Source: Candidatus Thalassarchaeum sp.
Lineage (GTDB): Archaea > Thermoplasmatota > Poseidoniia > Poseidoniales > Thalassarchaeaceae
Assembly: GCA_016777225.1 (NCBI GenBank)
Contig: JADHRW010000001.1
Location: forward strand, 289,736-353,735
Direction: 5' to 3'
DNA: 64,000 nt
This document shows positions 18,281 through 27,364 of the stretch, in pieces (position 1 is the first letter of the stretch; each line of letters starts with the position of its first letter). A program made the position numbers and the translations under genes. The notes under the pieces were generated by a model. That model saw only the letters and a program-made list of their open reading frames with translations. It did not search any database and was not told where the DNA came from.

Positions 18281-20116
18281 ATGCACAAGTGCTTTCTTAG
18301 TATTACAATATTATTTTTCTTATTATTATCTTCTATTCCAGTTAACGCAGCAAGCGTGCCACCAGAACCTAATGAAGATGGGATATGGGTAATAGATGAT
18401 GCAGGATTACTAATACAAAGCCAGTTTGATTCTCTAAATGATAAATGTAATAGTATATATCTAAATACAGGGACACCAATTGTGATTCTTACAATTGAAA
18501 GTTATGAAAGTCAAGATGCGCCAGGTGATTGGGAAATGGAAGAATATGCACGATTTGCATTTGATGAATATGGCATTAATGATGATAGGAATGAAGATAA
18601 GGCTATTTTGATATTTATCTCAGAGTTAGACAGACAATTCTGGATAGAACTAGGAGGAGGATACTCAGGAGAGGGATTAGACGATTATGTACAAAGTATC
18701 TTTGATAATGACGTAAGACCTTGGTTAGCAGAAGATCGTTGGTTTGATGGATTATATGCAGCAGTTGAAGGATTGAGACCTATACTCGAAGAAGGCGAAA
18801 TAATCATTCCAGATTTTAGTTGGAGTGATGAAATATGGGTAGTGGATGATGGAAATATACTATCTGATGAGGAAGAAGTAGAACTTAACATGATAATCAA
18901 TGAAATTGAGTTAGAAACTAGTTGTCCGATCATCATACTTACTATAGACAGCCTTGTAGAAAAAAATGCATCTTTGATATCATTTAATTCCTATATGGAC
19001 AAAGTGTTTGATGAATATGAGGTGCAGGACTGCGGTATAGTATGGGGTATAATAGCAGAAATTGAACCCTGGGACGATATATATTGGTATCAAATTACTG
19101 TATCATCAGGAGAACAATACAATGGAGACTGGGATAGATTTCTTCGAGAACAAACTTGGCAAATGCAAGACAGTTTGTATTACGGTCAAGCATTTGGAAT
19201 GAATGAGGGGGGTAGTTTGTTTGAAGTAACGACTGATATCACTCAATACTCAGAAAAAGCGATTAATAATGATGGATTCATAATTGATGAATGGTTGAAA
19301 ATTAATTCAATTCCGATTTTATTGGTAGCTATACTTTTGTTTGCTGGTATTGGTTTATTCGTTTATTCTATACCAAAGAAATTAAAATTTCGAAAAAGAA
19401 AAGATGAGGCTTTTCTTAAAACAGCAGTGATTAATAGAGCAATAATGAGTAATTTATCAGGAGGTTCTAGTATCAGAAGTGAGTGGAATGGAGTATTTGA
19501 AGGTATGAAAGATTCAGAAATTAAATCATTCAGACAACTTGATGAAAAACTTAGACATGAAGATGTAAATATTAGTCTAGAAAAATATGAGACTGAATTG
19601 AATACCATAAAAGAAATCTATAATTTACGAAGTTCAAAATCAGATATTGCCACTATCTTTTCAATAATTATCTCGTTTCCCATGGCAATTATGTTAGTTT
19701 CGAGTTATTTTAATTCTTCTTCTCCATGGATGATGGAAGCTCAAAAAATAGGTACTGATGATATATTTATTGGGATTTTTGCAACGGTATTTATTGGTTG
19801 TTTTGTAGTTCCAATGAGGATGTTCTTTTTGGGAGTGATAAACAATGGAAGTAGACGATTGAAAAAAGAAATGGCATTAATACTAGGGCTACCTTTAATG
19901 AAAAGAATATCAAGAGATAATTATAGAGATGAACATTATGACAGCTTCGTGTGGAATTATCATGGAATGAGTAGATCGTTCAGGTCAAGCTCTGGAAGTA
20001 CCCGTTCTGAAAGAATAAGCAGTGGCGGCGGTGGCGGTGGCGGTGGCGGTGGCGGCGGCGGAGGCTTCAGCAGCGGCGGTGGCGGTGGCGGTGGCGGCGG
20101 CGGTGGAAATTTCTGA
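18281..20116 (+). CDS. Membrane protein with two TPM domains and a polyglycine tail
   Basis: 611 residues: signal peptide (1-23), TPM domain at about 35-175 (WVIDDAGLL, FDEYGINDDRNEDKAILIF, GGGYSGEGLDD), a second, diverged TPM-like domain at about 183-330 (WVVDDGNIL, CPIIILTIDS), a membrane helix at 343-364, a cytoplasmic segment, and two further helices. The C-terminus is two glycine runs split by FSS, as in YgcG/TPM proteins. TPM domains are linked to photosystem repair and envelope functions; the role here is unknown. The second copy has lost most Asp and Gly landmarks, so a duplication followed by decay or new function is likely. Confidence 0.82.
   Translation: MHKCFLSITILFFLLLSSIPVNAASVPPEPNEDGIWVIDDAGLLIQSQFDSLNDKCNSIYLNTGTPIVILTIESYESQDAPGDWEMEEYARFAFDEYGINDDRNEDKAILIFISELDRQFWIELGGGYSGEGLDDYVQSIFDNDVRPWLAEDRWFDGLYAAVEGLRPILEEGEIIIPDFSWSDEIWVVDDGNILSDEEEVELNMIINEIELETSCPIIILTIDSLVEKNASLISFNSYMDKVFDEYEVQDCGIVWGIIAEIEPWDDIYWYQITVSSGEQYNGDWDRFLREQTWQMQDSLYYGQAFGMNEGGSLFEVTTDITQYSEKAINNDGFIIDEWLKINSIPILLVAILLFAGIGLFVYSIPKKLKFRKRKDEAFLKTAVINRAIMSNLSGGSSIRSEWNGVFEGMKDSEIKSFRQLDEKLRHEDVNISLEKYETELNTIKEIYNLRSSKSDIATIFSIIISFPMAIMLVSSYFNSSSPWMMEAQKIGTDDIFIGIFATVFIGCFVVPMRMFFLGVINNGSRRLKKEMALILGLPLMKRISRDNYRDEHYDSFVWNYHGMSRSFRSSSGSTRSERISSGGGGGGGGGGGGGGFSSGGGGGGGGGGGNF
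20023..20106 (+). repeat. GGY trinucleotide tracts coding the polyglycine tail
   Basis: Two runs of GGC/GGT/GGA codons, about 20023-20065 and 20073-20106, in an otherwise AT-rich gene. Their near-perfect repeat structure makes them prone to length change by slippage. Confidence 0.9.
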
Positions 20117-20122
20117 ATTACC

Positions 20123-20560
20123 CTAAGCCTTTCTGACAATTATACCGGCTTCATTCATCATACTAGAAGCAATATTGAAATCTTTCTCCCAACGCTCAGG
20201 AATCTCAACATCTTCAGGGAAAACCACCTCACTTACACCTGCTTGAATAAGAGAACGAGTACATCTGGAACAGGGAGGCCATGTGACATATGCCATCGTT
20301 CCCTTTAATGAAATTCCAATCCTAGCAGCATGCATAATTGCATTTTCTTCTGCATGACATATCATGGGATATTTTTGTTCACGATCTTCGAGTCTTTCGA
20401 TTTTATCTTCGATTCCTCGTGGAAAACCATTGAAACCAGTAGATCGAATCTCACGATCTTCACCAACGACTACACAACCAACTTTAGTTGAAGGATCTTT
20501 AGACCATTCAGAGATATGCTTTGCTAATTCTAAAAATCGTTTATCCCACTTATTACTCAT
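20123..20560 (-). CDS. dCMP deaminase family protein
   Basis: Zinc-dependent deaminase of the dCMP/ComEB group (dCMP to dUMP, feeding thymidylate synthesis). CHAEENAIMHAA gives the zinc His and catalytic Glu; PPCSRCTRSLI gives the two zinc Cys. The N-terminal DKRFLELAKHISEWSKDPSTKVG and NGFPRG are typical of the family. At 145 residues it has family length. It ends 6 bases from the convergent TPM gene and lies downstream of the frameshifted small gene. Confidence 0.92.
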   Translation of the reverse strand: MSNKWDKRFLELAKHISEWSKDPSTKVGCVVVGEDREIRSTGFNGFPRGIEDKIERLEDREQKYPMICHAEENAIMHAARIGISLKGTMAYVTWPPCSRCTRSLIQAGVSEVVFPEDVEIPERWEKDFNIASSMMNEAGIIVRKA

Positions 20561-20572
20561 ATTATCATCTCG

Positions 20573-20893
20573 CTAATACTTATCATAAGTCATTATCCCT
20601 ATTGGCCTCAGTACGACTTGGGTCATAACCCTGAAAAGTAGATGGATTAGCATAGCAATCAGGATCATCTTCATCGGCTTTGCCACCATTGTCATTATCA
20701 ATGCCATCACCACAATTCCCATTATTAGAGTCATCATTTGAGGAAAGTAAACTGTCTGCGCCTCCACTACAAGGATGGCGAATAATAAACCACATAAAAC
20801 TAAAATTAATGCAACGAGAATATATTTAGAAGTACTATCTTGGGATTCAAGAACTACTTTTAACTCAACTTTTTCACTTGGCTTATCTGACAT
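20573..20893 (-). CDS. Small membrane-anchored protein with Cys/Asp motif, apparently frameshifted
   Basis: The frame starting at the ATG at 20893 gives a charged N-terminus and a clear membrane helix (about 24-44, ending FAILVV). After about codon 45 its hydrophobic Met/Ile sequence looks like out-of-frame GAT-rich DNA. The -1 frame over the same DNA (to the stop at 20583) instead encodes SGGADSLLSSNDDSNNG and CGDGIDNDNGGKADEDDPDC, a recognisable Asp-rich GIDNDGDG-type motif of exported proteins. The likely product joins the first frame to the second with a shift near 20750-20775. No canonical slippery heptamer is visible, so a lost base (real or assembly error) is the simplest cause. Confidence 0.6.
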   Translation of the reverse strand: MSDKPSEKVELKVVLESQDSTSKYILVALILVLCGLLFAILVVEAQTVYFPQMMTLIMGIVVMALIMTMVAKPMKMILIAMLIHLLFRVMTQVVLRPIGIMTYDKY

Positions 20894-20929
20894 CTACGAG
20901 CCATCCACAGGGGTCATCCTTTTTGATTA

Positions 20930-22171
20930 TCAGTGAACACGTAGTTCTTCCCAAAGACTAAGATTATCTCTAATAATGATATAATTAAGAATATCTCCTA
21001 CAAGATAAACACTACCCATTATTATCATATCAATACCCTCTCTTTCAGCAATTATTGAAGCCTCTTTGATAGCCTCTATTGGATTTTTAATTACTAGTCC
21101 AGAAGATGATTGATTAGTACAAATTATTTTCTTTAGTTCGCTCGCATTAACGGATTTATTTCGTCCAGAAAGGGGCTCTGTAAAGATAATTTGATTGAAT
21201 ATAGAATCATGATAATAACTATTATTTAATGGAGACAAGGTATCTTTAATATCTGCTTTCTCTGTCACTCCAATAACGATTACGCACGGTCTATTGATTG
21301 AATTAAGTTCAGCGATAAAACCCTCCTTATTATGCGCTGCACAAATTTTTGTTTCTACTCCAAACCATAGCGACCCATATCCGGGAGAACGACCCGGCCA
21401 GTTACATTCTAACATTGGTATATTCCATCCAAATAATTCTGCTATTTCTTTAGATAAATTATTCCAAATTTCCCAAGGAGATAACGAATTATTATTTTCT
21501 TGAATTCTAAGGTCAGTTCCAACTTTATCCGAAATTATTTTGAGTACTGATGGACTAAGATTTTCGCTCTTAGAAATTATTAAAGGGACTCCAGGACGAT
21601 GAATACCTGCCTTTTCAAATGCTATTTCCTCCAAAGTATTTCCTAGAAATTCAGTGTGATCTTTAGAAATAGTAGTAATTACACAAAGATCTGCATTAAC
21701 TAAACGAGTAGAATCTAGACGACCTCCTAAACCTGTTTCTATTATCGCTCTATCAATATTATTCTCTTTAAATGCTAACATAGCAAGTAAAAATGTCACT
21801 TCAAAAAAAGTAGGATTACAAACGGGAGATATTAACGAAGCATCTCTTATTGTATTCAAGAACTTATCAAAATCATCAGGACTTATTGGAATTCCATTTA
21901 TTCGGATTCTTTCTTCAATAGTAATAAGATGCGGTGATGTGAAAAGACCTACTTTCAGATTATTGGCACATGCTGTAGCAGATAATTGGACACAAAGAGA
22001 ACCTTTTCCATTAGTGCCTGCCACGTGAATAGAAGGAAATTCTAAATGAGGATTGTTAAGTCTCTGTAACATTATTTCACAGTTTGTAAGACCTAATTTA
22101 ACACCGATTAATTTCCTTTCATCGAGCCATTTCCTAATGTCCAAAAAAGAATCACCCACTAATGCAACCAC
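20930..22171 (-). CDS. folC: FolC-like folylpolyglutamate/dihydrofolate synthase
   Basis: Mur-ligase-fold enzyme adding glutamate to folate-type cofactors. Motifs are HVAGTNGKGSLC (P-loop), FTSPHLITIEERIRING, ETGLGGRLDSTRLV and ISKDHTEFLG. At 413 residues it has family length. The longest frame begins with GTG at 22171; a TTG at 22144 preceded by GGGTGAT is an equally good start and gives 404 residues. Which pterin or deazaflavin derivative it acts on is not readable. It is divergent from the presenilin gene. Confidence 0.88.
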   Translation of the reverse strand: MVALVGDSFLDIRKWLDERKLIGVKLGLTNCEIMLQRLNNPHLEFPSIHVAGTNGKGSLCVQLSATACANNLKVGLFTSPHLITIEERIRINGIPISPDDFDKFLNTIRDASLISPVCNPTFFEVTFLLAMLAFKENNIDRAIIETGLGGRLDSTRLVNADLCVITTISKDHTEFLGNTLEEIAFEKAGIHRPGVPLIISKSENLSPSVLKIISDKVGTDLRIQENNNSLSPWEIWNNLSKEIAELFGWNIPMLECNWPGRSPGYGSLWFGVETKICAAHNKEGFIAELNSINRPCVIVIGVTEKADIKDTLSPLNNSYYHDSIFNQIIFTEPLSGRNKSVNASELKKIICTNQSSSGLVIKNPIEAIKEASIIAEREGIDMIIMGSVYLVGDILNYIIIRDNLSLWEELRVH

Positions 22172-22230
22172 GCACTTGTATTAGTCAAAGTGATATGGGC
22201 TTTGAACTTCGTGGAGGTTGGGGAGTAAAA

Positions 22231-23295
22231 GTGAACGAGACAATTGAGGCTATGAAAGACCAGTGGAAGTCAATGACAAGTATGGCTGGAATGTTCGTGA
22301 CAACTATTTTTTTGGGTATTACAATTCAACCTATTTGGGATATTCCTGAAGCTAGGGCATTTGGAGAAGAAGGTACAACTCAAAGCGGATATATTTTACT
22401 GGAATTGGTTTTGATAGGTATTTTTACTTTCATAATAATCTGGCTTGCAAGGAAAAATATGGATATGTTAATTAAAGGATTTATTATGTTCTCGCTCTAT
22501 TTTTCATTGTACTATGTAGTGGCTCCATATCTTGCCTTAATAATGGAAATAACCACTGGAAATCAAGAAAACATAGTCATTATTGCACTTTTATTGAATT
22601 TATTACTAATGATAACTTTATGGAAATTTCCAGAATGGTATATAGTTAATCTAGTTGGAGTTTTGGTAGGATCAGGTGTTATAACAATGATAGGAATTAG
22701 TTTTGTACCCACACTAATTATTATATTCATGATTTGTGCTGCAATATATGATCACTGGGCAGTGAATGGTAGTAAACACATGTTGGAATTAGCAGACACT
22801 ATGATAAATTTGAAGTTACCAATATTACTAGTAGCTCCGAAAGAAAAAGGATATTCATTCTTAGATGAACAAGAAGGAGTAATGGAGGAAAAAATTCCGA
22901 GACCGTCGCAAGAAGACTGGGAGAATCCTAAGATTGGTTCTGAGAAAAAAGTAAAAGGTGGTAGAGATGCATTATTTATGGGTCTTGGAGATGTGATTTT
23001 CCCTGGAATGTTAGTAATTTCAGCGATTACATTCTTGCCTGAAACAGGTATGGTTGTAGGTTCTTTACCTCTAACATCATTCTTTGGATGGATTCATTTA
23101 GATCCTTTGGCTGTAGGATTGGGAACTTTGTTAGGAGGATTGATAGGCTACGTAGGGTTGATGACTCAGGTGGCTAAAGGAAAACCACAAGCAGGTCTGC
23201 CTTTGCTTAATGGTGGCGCAATTTTAGGTTATTTCGTTACAGGATTAATAGTATATGGTCCATCTGATTTAATACAACAAATCACCTTCTTCTGA
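22231..23295 (+). CDS. Presenilin/signal-peptide-peptidase-type aspartyl membrane protease
   Basis: Multi-pass intramembrane aspartyl protease (family A22, archaeal PSH). The two catalytic Asp motifs are AIYDHWAVN (D174) and FMGLGDVIFPG (D254, the GxGD motif); QAGLPLLNGG is the PAL-like segment before the last helix. About nine hydrophobic helices are visible, with a variable charged loop between the Asp helices. The GTG at 22231 is chosen because GGGGAG lies 5 bases upstream (354 residues); the ATG at 22162 would overlap folC. Relatives cut membrane helices, for example remnant signal peptides. Confidence 0.87.
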   Translation: MNETIEAMKDQWKSMTSMAGMFVTTIFLGITIQPIWDIPEARAFGEEGTTQSGYILLELVLIGIFTFIIIWLARKNMDMLIKGFIMFSLYFSLYYVVAPYLALIMEITTGNQENIVIIALLLNLLLMITLWKFPEWYIVNLVGVLVGSGVITMIGISFVPTLIIIFMICAAIYDHWAVNGSKHMLELADTMINLKLPILLVAPKEKGYSFLDEQEGVMEEKIPRPSQEDWENPKIGSEKKVKGGRDALFMGLGDVIFPGMLVISAITFLPETGMVVGSLPLTSFFGWIHLDPLAVGLGTLLGGLIGYVGLMTQVAKGKPQAGLPLLNGGAILGYFVTGLIVYGPSDLIQQITFF

Positions 23296-23349
23296 ACCTA
23301 AAAGCCCGATTCATTGAAAGAACATTGGGCACTCCTAGAGTCGATAGTT

Positions 23350-24630
23350 ATGCTAGACATGAGTATGTTTCGTGAAAAATCTGACATATTACGAAAAGAT
23401 CATGATAAAAGAAAGATTCCTTATGATAATATTGAAGAGGTCATAAGACTAGATAATGCTTGGAAACAAGCTAGTTATGATTCAGACCTACTTCGTAAAT
23501 CGAGAAATGAAGCCGCGAGAGGGATTGCAAATGCAAAAAAATCTGGAGATTCAGAATCTGTAAAAAAAATTATGGACAAAGTATCAAGTATAGGAGCTAG
23601 AATAGAAGAACTAACTAAAATATCTGATGATTATCTAAAACAAAGAGATACTGTCAGAATGAGAGTGCCGAATATTCTTCATGAGAGCGTACCTGTAGGT
23701 GAAGACGACCAAAAAAACACTTTACATAGTTTGCATGGGCAAAAAAAAGATATGAATTTTCAACCAAAGAATCATAATGAAATTATTGAAACGAATGGGT
23801 GGGTCGATTTAGCTAGAGCTGCAAAAATAACAGGCAGTAGATTTTATTTCTTACAAGGGGATTTAGCACGTCTAGAAATGGCACTTCAAAGTTATACAAC
23901 TAATTTTCTTGTAAAACGTGATTATACTCTCGTTCAACCACCACTGATGATGAATAGAGAAGCTTACGAAGGAGTTACCGATCTCGCTGACTTTGAAACC
24001 GTAATGTATGGTATTGAACCTGATAAATTCTATCTTATTGCTACAAGTGAGCACCCATTAACCGCGATGAGAATGGATGAAATTATTGAGCCTTCAGAAC
24101 TTCCAATAAAACTTGTAGGAGTATCACAATGTTTCCGAAGAGAAGTTGGTGCACACGGCCTCTCGGACAGAGGAATTTGGAGAGTGCATCAATTTACAAA
24201 AATAGAACAAATAATAATTTGTAATCCTGAAGATTCTTGGTCTCATCATGAAGATTTACTTTCTAATGCTACTGAACTATGGGATAGTCTAGATTTACAT
24301 TATAGAGTTGTAAATATTTGTACAGGAGATATGGGAACTGTAGCCTCAAAGAAGTATGATCTTGAAGCATGGCTGCCAGGTGTAGAAGATTACAAAGAAG
24401 TTGTTTCATGCTCTAACTGTACTGACTATCAAGCTAATCGACTACGTATGAGATATAGAACATCAGAAGGAAATTCTGCTGTCCATACACTTAATTCAAC
24501 TGCTGTTGCTACAAGTAGGGCTTTAGTAGCAATTTTAGAACAATATCAGACCGAAGATGGTAGAATCATGATACCAAAAGTTTTGCAACCATTTATGGAT
24601 AATCAAGAGTTCCTAGAACCACTAAATTGA
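23350..24630 (+). CDS. serS: Seryl-tRNA synthetase
   Basis: Class II aminoacyl-tRNA synthetase of the ordinary type, not the methanogen form. The N-terminal coiled-coil arm is at about 25-100. Motif 2 is VSQCFRREVGAHG and motif 3 is NSTAVATSRALVAILE; TSEHPLTAMRMDE and SCSNCTDYQANRLRMRYR are family sequences. The start at the ATG at 23350 (MLDMSMFREKS) matches the standard SerRS N-terminus; a TTG at 23314 would add 12 residues. The last 9 bases overlap the convergent DUF4126 gene. Confidence 0.96.
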   Translation: MLDMSMFREKSDILRKDHDKRKIPYDNIEEVIRLDNAWKQASYDSDLLRKSRNEAARGIANAKKSGDSESVKKIMDKVSSIGARIEELTKISDDYLKQRDTVRMRVPNILHESVPVGEDDQKNTLHSLHGQKKDMNFQPKNHNEIIETNGWVDLARAAKITGSRFYFLQGDLARLEMALQSYTTNFLVKRDYTLVQPPLMMNREAYEGVTDLADFETVMYGIEPDKFYLIATSEHPLTAMRMDEIIEPSELPIKLVGVSQCFRREVGAHGLSDRGIWRVHQFTKIEQIIICNPEDSWSHHEDLLSNATELWDSLDLHYRVVNICTGDMGTVASKKYDLEAWLPGVEDYKEVVSCSNCTDYQANRLRMRYRTSEGNSAVHTLNSTAVATSRALVAILEQYQTEDGRIMIPKVLQPFMDNQEFLEPLN

Positions 24631-25206
24631 ACTTTCTTTAGGTTTTTTAGTTACTTGACGTACTAATAATAAAATAATTATTATTGCAAATATAGCAGCA
24701 ATTAGAGGCGCTAGAAGTGCAGCAATTGTAAGGACTACGCTAGCTATATTTTCACCTGATGCAACAAATGAGTTCCCGAATCCTAAGGTTAATGTTGATG
24801 ATAAACCACGGATAGCAACGGTGGTTAATTGGATAATTCCTGCTGAACCACCACCTGCAATTATAGCAAATGACCATTGCATGATAGGATCTGTTCCTAC
24901 TAAAACCATTGAACTCATTCCTACACCAGATAGGACGGCAGCAGGTGTAGCTATTGTATCAAGAAGATTATCTAACCAAGGGACATAATATGCTGCGAAC
25001 TCGGCAAGACATGCTATTCCGAGTATTAGAACTGCAGCATTACTATCAAAAATCGCAAAACTTGTATCTGATAAGTCTAGATTAACTAATGTATCTGTTC
25101 TAACAGCTATAGAAAGAAGAAAAGGGGGTAAAAATACTCTAAACCCTGATGCTGATGCTAGGCTAAGACCCATCAAAGCAGCTAATATTGTAGCCTCTGT
25201 ACTCAT
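24622..25206 (-). CDS. DUF4126 family membrane protein
   Basis: 194 residues with about five membrane helices. SASGFRVFLPPFLLS near the N-terminus and AEFAAYYVPWLDNLLD in the middle are the DUF4126 signature. Function unknown; relatives occur in bacteria and marine archaea. It stands alone on the minus strand, convergent with serS, and about 75 bases separate it from the carboxylase operon. Confidence 0.8.
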   Translation of the reverse strand: MSTEATILAALMGLSLASASGFRVFLPPFLLSIAVRTDTLVNLDLSDTSFAIFDSNAAVLILGIACLAEFAAYYVPWLDNLLDTIATPAAVLSGVGMSSMVLVGTDPIMQWSFAIIAGGGSAGIIQLTTVAIRGLSSTLTLGFGNSFVASGENIASVVLTIAALLAPLIAAIFAIIIILLLVRQVTKKPKESSI

Positions 25207-25280
25207 AATATTACCAAGATATAGTGATTAATTAACTCATTGCCTGCATGATAATTAAAAATTTAGTATAAAATAGAGAT

Positions 25281-25781
25281 TTATTCACCAATTTCAACAA
25301 GATTCGCGCCCATATCAACCCTGTCGCCAGTCTCAAAATGAACTGCGATAACTTCACCTGCTTTTGGAGCCTGAATACGATGCTCCATTTTCATCGCTTC
25401 CATTACCAAAAGAGTTTGTCCTTGCCTGACTCTTTGACCTGATTTTACTAACACATCTAATATAGTTCCAGGCATAGGTGCACTGAGACTACCTTCAGAT
25501 AAAGAAGAATTTTTACTTCCAGGTTCATGCATATTTGTAACATAAATTCGTCCTTGGAAATGAATCCACCATTTATCATCAGAACGTACGACATGAGCAA
25601 AACTTGTCACACCATCTAGTTCAACAATGATTCTGCCAGGCTGCTCATCTCTACTTACAGAAATATCAGGTATAGAATTTTCAATATTATCTGTGACCAA
25701 TTTTGATGGTTTTAATTTACCATCATTATCCAAAAAGGATACTGTAAATCGAGGACCTGAATCATTTACACTCCATTCCAT
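25281..25781 (-). CDS. Biotin carboxyl carrier protein of acyl-CoA carboxylase
   Basis: 166 residues. The C-terminal biotinyl domain (about 98-165) has VMEAMKMEHRI with K131 as the biotin site. The N-terminal part (about 1-85) is a beta-rich segment like the BT linker between biotin carboxylase and carrier in single-chain MccA proteins. Start at the ATG at 25781 after AGGTGAT; 8 bases from the biotin carboxylase stop. Last gene of the operon. Confidence 0.93.
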   Translation of the reverse strand: MEWSVNDSGPRFTVSFLDNDGKLKPSKLVTDNIENSIPDISVSRDEQPGRIIVELDGVTSFAHVVRSDDKWWIHFQGRIYVTNMHEPGSKNSSLSEGSLSAPMPGTILDVLVKSGQRVRQGQTLLVMEAMKMEHRIQAPKAGEVIAVHFETGDRVDMGANLVEIGE

Positions 25782-25789
25782 AATATCAC

Positions 25790-27346
25790 CTAAGGGAAAG
25801 ACCTCTTCAAAGTTCTAAATGGGTCACCGGAATGTCCGCTATATTCATCAATCAAATTTTCTGAATTAATATTTATTGAATTTCTATCTATACCCAACCG
25901 ACTAGATGCTGCAGAAATTGACACCAATATTGAATCATTAATTTGAGGTTGTAAGAACTCTTCTAAATCAGTATTATCTAAAAAATCTGTAGTAACTAAT
26001 CCTTCAGAAAAGATTTTACTACGCGTTATTTCTCGTAAAAATCCAACATTAGTTGTCACGCCAAGTACAATAAACTCAGAAAGTGCTGAATCAAGTCTTC
26101 TTAATGCAGCATTTCTAGTTGGAGCATGAACGATTAATTTCGCTAACATTGGGTCAAAATCGACTGTAACTTCATCTCCTTCTCTAAAACCTGAATCCAT
26201 TCTAACACCAGGAGTTGATGGAGGTCTCCACATAGCTAATTTACCAATAGCGGGAAGGAAGCCTTTACTAACATCTTCAGCATAAATTCTAGCCTCTATT
26301 GAATGTCCAGTAATTCCAATATCATCTTGAGATATTTCTAAAGGAAGACCGGCTGCAACTTCAAACTGTTTCTGAACTAAATCAATACCAGTAATCAATT
26401 CGGTAACTGGATGTTCAACTTGTAAACGAGTATTCATCTCAAGAAAGAAAAACTCTCCTTTGGAAGTGAGTAAGAATTCTACAGTACCTGCACCTTCGTA
26501 ATTCACCGCTTCGGCAGCTCTAATCGCTGCGATTCCCATCGAATTACGAATTTCAGCAGTAACTGCGGGTGAAGGAGCCTCTTCGATTACTTTCTGATGT
26601 CGGCGTTGTAAAGAGCAATCTCTCTCATTCAAATGTATAGAGTTACCATATCTATCACATAGAACTTGAATCTCAACATGTCTAGAGCCTGTAAGGAGCC
26701 TTTCAACATATACGGTACCATCTCCAAATGCTGCAGATGCTTCACGTGCAGCAGCTTCATACTCTGTTCTGAGCATCTTTGGTTCGTGAACTGCTCGCAT
26801 ACCTTTTCCGCCACCTCCAGCACTAGCCTTAACCAATAATGGATAACCTACTCTAGCGGCTGATGATGCTAAAACTCCAAGAGGATTTGTACCATATTCG
26901 ATATCAAGTTCTTCACCAGGAATAATTGGAACATTAGATTCAATCATTCTCCTACGAGCAGATATTTTATCACCCATTGTTTCAATTGCTTCAGGAGAAG
27001 GCCCTATCCAAACTAAGTTAGCATCAATGACCGCTTTTGCAAAATCCGCTCTTTCAGATAAAAAACCATATCCTGGATGTATTGCTTGTGCTCCTGATTG
27101 TTTCGCAGCAGATATTATAGCATCCATATTTAGATAAGTTTCTGAAAGGTTAGCTCCAGGTAAATGTATTGCTTGATCGGATATCTCAACATGGAATGAA
27201 TTTCTATCAGGATCTGAATATACTGCAATACCTCTCAATCCTGATTCCTTAGCAGCCCTAAGAATTCTAACTGCAATCTCTCCTCTATTAGCCACTAATA
27301 CAGAATCGAAAGGACTCGGTGCACTACTCATCCAATCAGGAAACAT
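25790..27346 (-). CDS. mccA: Biotin carboxylase subunit of methylcrotonyl-CoA carboxylase
   Basis: ATP-grasp enzyme that carboxylates biotin on the carrier encoded next door. VLVANRGEIAVRILRAA starts the domain; KASAGGGGKGMRAV binds ATP; ERDCSLQRRHQKVIEEAPSP and EMNTRLQVEHPVTE are catalytic. The ATG at 27346 is chosen because GGAGG lies 7 bases upstream (518 residues); the TTG at 27352 is too close. A C-terminal extension of about 60 residues follows the usual domain end. Bacterial MccA carries the carrier in the same chain; here it is split off. Which acyl-CoA is used is inferred from the beta subunit. Confidence 0.93.
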   Translation of the reverse strand: MFPDWMSSAPSPFDSVLVANRGEIAVRILRAAKESGLRGIAVYSDPDRNSFHVEISDQAIHLPGANLSETYLNMDAIISAAKQSGAQAIHPGYGFLSERADFAKAVIDANLVWIGPSPEAIETMGDKISARRRMIESNVPIIPGEELDIEYGTNPLGVLASSAARVGYPLLVKASAGGGGKGMRAVHEPKMLRTEYEAAAREASAAFGDGTVYVERLLTGSRHVEIQVLCDRYGNSIHLNERDCSLQRRHQKVIEEAPSPAVTAEIRNSMGIAAIRAAEAVNYEGAGTVEFLLTSKGEFFFLEMNTRLQVEHPVTELITGIDLVQKQFEVAAGLPLEISQDDIGITGHSIEARIYAEDVSKGFLPAIGKLAMWRPPSTPGVRMDSGFREGDEVTVDFDPMLAKLIVHAPTRNAALRRLDSALSEFIVLGVTTNVGFLREITRSKIFSEGLVTTDFLDNTDLEEFLQPQINDSILVSISAASSRLGIDRNSININSENLIDEYSGHSGDPFRTLKRSFP

Positions 27347-27364
27347 AATCAAACCTCCATTTCA

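Noticed and set aside
17620..18288. 222-codon minus-strand frame opposite the kinase gene
   Set aside because: Low-complexity Ser/Ile/Leu composition of an antisense shadow, no ribosome site, and the plus-strand frame has a clear P-loop.
20583..20795. Treating the -1 frame of the small membrane gene as a separate 70-residue protein
   Set aside because: Its internal ATG has no ribosome site, and the N-terminal membrane helix in the other frame is the natural partner, so the two are better read as one frameshifted gene.
20740..20840. Programmed -1 frameshift site
   Set aside because: No X XXY YYZ heptamer in the zero frame and no obvious downstream structure; a missing base is simpler.
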